Below, in pieces: positions 7,273-10,154 of a DNA stretch of 10,154 nt (position 1 is its first letter; every line of letters begins with the position of its first letter). The stretch spans positions 1 to 10,154 of the forward strand of contig JAHEKO010000096.1 of assembly GCA_024638355.1 (NCBI GenBank), read 5' to 3'. This DNA comes from Acidobacteriota bacterium. Lineage in GTDB: Bacteria > Acidobacteriota > Thermoanaerobaculia > Multivoradales > JAHEKO01. The notes beneath the pieces are model-generated. The model did no database searches and was not told the DNA's origin. It saw only the letters and a program-made list of their open reading frames with translations. Made by a program: the position numbers and the translations under genes.

Positions 7273-8998
7273 CGTCGGGCGCCTGGATCTCTACGGAGGT
7301 CGAGACGAACGACGTTTCGTTCGACGCCTGATCGCGCAATGCGACCGCCAGCACCTTCGGACCCGCCTCGAGCTCCACGGGCACGACGAGGTCGAGGGTC
7401 ATCTGGCTTCCCGCGGGGGGCGCGGGCACCGGCAGGACCCTTTCGACGAGCTCGATCTTCGGCCTACCGGGCACTCGGATCGCCACCGTGGCCTCGAGCC
7501 GCGCGACGGCCGAGTCGCCCTGCGGCAGGAAGACCACCCGGTCGGCGGGCACGAGCAGGTGGAGACGCAGGGTGAAGCGGTCGTCGCCGGCCGGCGTCAG
7601 GCCGCCGGCGCCCAGGCGGAGCGCCAACGGGTTGCTCGACACCCCGAGGTAGAGGGCGCTCTGCAGCCGGTCGGTCAAGCGCTCGCCCCGACTCTTGTCG
7701 CGGTAGTTCAGGCGGTGCCGGACCGCGAAACCAGAGTCGGGAACGCGGACCTTGATGCGGTGCTCGAGCCCGTCGCCGCCGTGCGGCGGCTCGTAGGCGA
7801 GGGAGTAGTACGACGACATCTCCTGGGCGATCTCTCCGAGCGCCGACTCGAAGCGGTTTCGATTCAGGATGGGGCGGCCGCCCGTCTCGACGGCCAGGTA
7901 CTCCAGGCCGCTCCGATTGCTTCCCCGGATCGCGGGCTCGAGAAGGTTGGCCGCCCGCGTCAGCTCCCCCAGGGATCGCTGCTCGGCGCCCTGCAGCACG
8001 CTCGAGCGCAGTCCTCCGGTCTCGATCGTGTACATCGTCACCCGGTTGGCGTTCGCGTTTCGGGTGAGCTTGCGGAATTCGGTCTCGAGTCCGCGGGGCA
8101 GCAGGAATCGCCCATCGTCGGTGTGCCCCGGGCAGAGCTCCCGCACGAGGAGCAGGAGATCGCGGCCCGGATGGGTCTCGAGCGCGTCGCCGGCGTAGAT
8201 CAGCGTCTTGACTCCGGGTACGCCGGCCAGGAAGCTGGCGGTGCTGGCCAGATTACCGAGCGTCAAGTTGGTGCGCTCGGCAGCCTGGCGAGCGTAGCGG
8301 TTCACCTCCGGAACGGCCTGCTGGGGGAAGAAGTCGCAAGGGTCGGGGACGCTCTGGAGCAGCAGGACCTCCCACATCTGCCGCAGGCGGTCGATGGCGA
8401 CGCGTTTCGCCTGAGCCGCGAGCTGTCCCGCCGCCGGCTTGGAGGACGCGATCCGCGACAGCGCCGAGTCGAGCTCCTCGCGGGTCGAGCCGAAATTGGC
8501 TTCGACGCCGAGGCCGCGACCCTGGCGCAGGAGCAACACGCGCTCCGGCGCGATTCCGGAGAGCAGCAGGAAATCGCGCGCGTCCTTGATCAGGCGCTTC
8601 TGCCGGATGGCGCTCAGATGGAGCTGATCGACGTAGACGATCCAGTGGCCGGGCGGCTCGGCGGCCGGCAGCTCCGGCTCCGGCGCCGCGCCCGCGGGCG
8701 GTGCGGTCACCGCCGCGGCCACACCGGTCGCTCCGATCTCGCTGAAGTGGGAGATCGGCACCACCTTGCCGTCCTCGCGGACCTCGAAGTCCTCGGCGGT
8801 GAGGCCGAGCACCGGCCGCCCCTTGGCGTCGGTCACCCACACCTCGACGTTGACCAGCGCGACGTCGACCACCTCGGTGAAGCTGTAGGGCTCGTCCTGC
8901 GCCGCGGCCGCCGCCGGATAGGCGACGAGCAGCGCGGCGAGGACCAGCAGAGAGAGCCGGTGCGGGGCTTCCAAGCTCCACCTAGGGAATCGCGGCAC
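7268..8998 (-). CDS. Exported VWFA-related protein of the Acidobacteria type
   Basis: A 576-residue exported protein. Residues about 10-34 form a signal peptide: basic start, hydrophobic [19 protein letters not shown], probable cleavage just before QDE. Residues 38-90 match the opening beta region of VWFA-related Acidobacterial domain proteins ([18 protein letters not shown], then [16 protein letters not shown]). Residues about 117-400 fit the VWA-like core: [32 protein letters not shown] and the closing [13 protein letters not shown]. Residues about 411-435 ([11 protein letters not shown] to NYRD) complete that domain, and 440-576 form a further beta-rich region with no family I recognise. 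The metal site DxSxS is not intact. The start is GTG at 8998, or TTG at 8974, which is closer to a GGTGGAG element and gives the same signal peptide. It overlaps the upstream gene by 17 bases. The role is unknown; such proteins are thought to act in the envelope. Confidence 0.85.
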   Translation of the reverse strand: MPRFPRWSLEAPHRLSLLVLAALLVAYPAAAAAQDEPYSFTEVVDVALVNVEVWVTDAKGRPVLGLTAEDFEVREDGKVVPISHFSEIGATGVAAAVTAPPAGAAPEPELPAAEPPGHWIVYVDQLHLSAIRQKRLIKDARDFLLLSGIAPERVLLLRQGRGLGVEANFGSTREELDSALSRIASSKPAAGQLAAQAKRVAIDRLRQMWEVLLLQSVPDPCDFFPQQAVPEVNRYARQAAERTNLTLGNLASTASFLAGVPGVKTLIYAGDALETHPGRDLLLLVRELCPGHTDDGRFLLPRGLETEFRKLTRNANANRVTMYTIETGGLRSSVLQGAEQRSLGELTRAANLLEPAIRGSNRSGLEYLAVETGGRPILNRNRFESALGEIAQEMSSYYSLAYEPPHGGDGLEHRIKVRVPDSGFAVRHRLNYRDKSRGERLTDRLQSALYLGVSSNPLALRLGAGGLTPAGDDRFTLRLHLLVPADRVVFLPQGDSAVARLEATVAIRVPGRPKIELVERVLPVPAPPAGSQMTLDLVVPVELEAGPKVLAVALRDQASNETSFVSTSVEIQAPDG

Positions 8999-10154
8999 CC
9001 GCGGCGCAGCTCATCACCGCCCCTTTCTCGGCTCCGCTGATCAGCCCTTCCTTCTTCAAGCGGTTGGTCAGGTGCGAGACGCCGCTGACGAACTCGCCAT
9101 GGTTGCCGGCGCCCTCCGCCAGAGCGGCAATCTCGTCGCCGATGTTGCAGCCGGCTTCGACCTGAAGATTCTGCACGCCGGAATCGCAGCCGTCGATGAC
9201 CACCGTGGGCGAAAGATCCGACATCGGGCACGCGTCGTCGCCGTCGGCGACACCGTCGTTGTCGTCGTCGTCGTCGCAGACGTCGCCGACCCCATCGCGA
9301 TCGTAGTCGGCCTGATCGGCGTTGGCGTCGAGCGGGCAGTTGTCCTCGGTGTCGCCGACGCCGTCGTTGTCGTCGTCGCCGTCGCAGGCGTCACCGCGGC
9401 CGTCGCCGTCGTTGTCGGCCTGATCCGGATTGGGCACCGTCGGGCAGTTGTCGATGAGGTCCAGCACTCCGTCGCCGTCGCCGTCGAGCGGATCGTTGGT
9501 GAAGCTCCAGTAATCGGTGCGGAAGACGGCGTCGGCGCCCGAGTTGCTGATCACCGCGAACACCACGTTGATCAACTGGCCGTTGCCGCCTCGCGACACC
9601 GGCACCAGGTCGAGCACGCCGTTGCCGCCGAACAGGAAGGAGGTGTCCTTGAAGAAGTCGGCGAGCGGGATCGACACCATCTGCCAGCCGCCGCCCGAGA
9701 CCGCGCACGGTCCGGTGGGACTCACCACGCAGTTGAACTGGAACTCCTCGTCGTCGGGCTGGGTGGTGGTGTTGTCGCCGTTGTCGTCGTCCTGGAGGTT
9801 GACCTCGAGCGTGTAGTCCTGTCCGGCGTCGGGATTGATCCAGAAGTTGAAGTGCGCGGTGTCGAAGGTGTCGACCGGGTTGGTGCGCCCGAAGCCCCCG
9901 AAGAAGCCCGGCGTGCCGCCCGAGCCCCAGCCGGTCTCGAGCGAGAAGGCGCCGCCGAGCTCCGGCGGCAGGTCGCCCGCGTTGGGCCCGATGCCGCCGC
10001 CGCCGACCGAGCCGCCGAAGGCGAACCAGCCGTTGCCGAAGGGGTTGCCGTGCTCCATATCGTCGAAGACGACCTCGGGCGGAGGCGGTGGCGTGAAGTT
10101 CCAGTAGTCGGTGCGGAAGGTGGCGTCGGCGCCGAAGTTGCTGATCACCGCGAA
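8982..10154 (-). CDS. Secreted thrombospondin type 3 repeat protein, N-terminal part outside the window
   Basis: The frame is open to the right edge, so only the last 390 residues are seen. Residues 1-21 are the end of one module (FAVISN..ADA.FRTDYW.FT), followed by a Pro-rich linker (PPPPPE). Residues about 28-219 form a complete beta-rich module, FDDMEHGN to FRTDYWSFT, resembling galactose-binding-like jelly rolls of carbohydrate-binding proteins; this fold call is tentative. Residues 224-313 are thrombospondin type 3 repeats with DxDxDG loops and DNCP motifs, expected to bind Ca2+. Residues about 325-390 are a C-terminal domain ([37 protein letters not shown]) that I recall from secreted proteins of this type. 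The protein should lie outside the cell or on its surface. GTG at 10148 is internal, not the start. The stop lies 17 bases inside the next gene. Confidence 0.88.
   Translation of the reverse strand, partial: FAVISNFGADATFRTDYWNFTPPPPPEVVFDDMEHGNPFGNGWFAFGGSVGGGGIGPNAGDLPPELGGAFSLETGWGSGGTPGFFGGFGRTNPVDTFDTAHFNFWINPDAGQDYTLEVNLQDDDNGDNTTTQPDDEEFQFNCVVSPTGPCAVSGGGWQMVSIPLADFFKDTSFLFGGNGVLDLVPVSRGGNGQLINVVFAVISNSGADAVFRTDYWSFTNDPLDGDGDGVLDLIDNCPTVPNPDQADNDGDGRGDACDGDDDNDGVGDTEDNCPLDANADQADYDRDGVGDVCDDDDDNDGVADGDDACPMSDLSPTVVIDGCDSGVQNLQVEAGCNIGDEIAALAEGAGNHGEFVSGVSHLTNRLKKEGLISGAEKGAVMSCAAGAAIP
9216..9485 (-). repeat. Thrombospondin type 3 repeat array (36-residue period)
   Basis: Asp/Gly-rich coding repeats, with units aligned at a 108-base spacing: the same ten bases recur at 9253 and 9361, and another shared stretch at 9306 and 9414. 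On the + strand this appears as GTC-rich low-complexity DNA. The encoded units follow the DxDxDGxxDxxDNCPxxxNxDQxD pattern, the Ca2+-binding thrombospondin type 3 type. About two and a half units are present. Confidence 0.85.
9499..9560 (-). repeat. 62-bp direct repeat, copy 1 (module boundary)
   Basis: It differs from 10093-10154 at about 6 of 62 positions (hand count), 594 bases (198 codons) apart. Both copies encode the last strand of the beta-rich module, FAVISN.GADA.FRTDYW.FT, so the module is duplicated in tandem. Confidence 0.9.
10093..10154 (-). repeat. 62-bp direct repeat, copy 2 (runs to the window edge)
   Basis: Partner of 9499-9560 and in the same reading frame. The match reaches the last base, so the repeat must extend beyond the window and the full repeat unit is probably about 594 bases. 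Confidence 0.9.

Noticed and set aside
7559..9040. A 493-residue open frame on the + strand opposite the VWFA-related gene
   Set aside because: The - strand frame has a signal peptide and family motifs. The + strand product is low-complexity Leu/Arg/Gln-rich sequence without recognisable domains.
9205..9500. GTC-rich repeats that could suggest a microsatellite or a CRISPR array
   Set aside because: They keep a 108-base in-frame spacing and encode thrombospondin type 3 repeats. There are no unique spacers between identical repeats.

Overview
The window is GC-rich DNA with tightly packed bacterial genes. It probably comes from an uncultured member of the Acidobacteriota, perhaps a Thermoanaerobaculia-like lineage. 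This placement is an inference. It rests on the VWFA-related protein of the type typical of that phylum, the secreted thrombospondin type 3 repeat protein with a His/Cys-containing C-terminal domain, and the GC-rich codon use. No rRNA or other phylogenetic marker of high resolution is present.

Positions 1-4151 (+ strand) hold a housekeeping run: the 3' part of prs (PRPP synthase), rplY (ribosomal protein L25, long CTC form), pth (peptidyl-tRNA hydrolase) and hppA (membrane pyrophosphatase of the K+-dependent type, probably a Na+ pump). prs-rplY-pth is a widely conserved order. PRPP synthesis, nucleotide polymerisation and tRNA charging all yield pyrophosphate, directly or downstream, and hppA can recover its energy. 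A perfect 8-bp hairpin lies across the pth stop codon just before the strong hppA ribosome binding site, and a 10-bp hairpin follows hppA.

Positions 4152-7263 (+ strand) hold a compact four-gene operon with overlapping start and stop codons. First comes a protein that fuses a GntR-type winged helix to a SpoIIE/RsbU-type PPM phosphatase. It is followed by a stand-alone YtrA-subfamily GntR regulator, an ABC ATPase and a six-helix ABC permease. The last three form a YtrA/YtrB-like module. The phosphatase fusion at the head is the most unusual item in the window. It appears to be transcribed from a promoter so close to the start codon that the mRNA would be leaderless, and that promoter overlaps a GTAC palindrome that could be an operator.

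Positions 7268-10154 (- strand) hold two exported proteins, read from right to left. The first is the C-terminal part of a large secreted protein with tandem ~198-residue beta-rich modules, Ca2+-binding thrombospondin type 3 repeats and a conserved C-terminal domain. The second is a VWFA-related protein with a signal peptide whose start overlaps the end of the first gene. This pair converges with the ABC operon, leaving only four bases between stop codons.

No tRNA, rRNA, CRISPR array, insertion sequence or integrase gene was seen. The only gap over 100 bases is 4152-4255, which holds the hairpin and the promoter described below.
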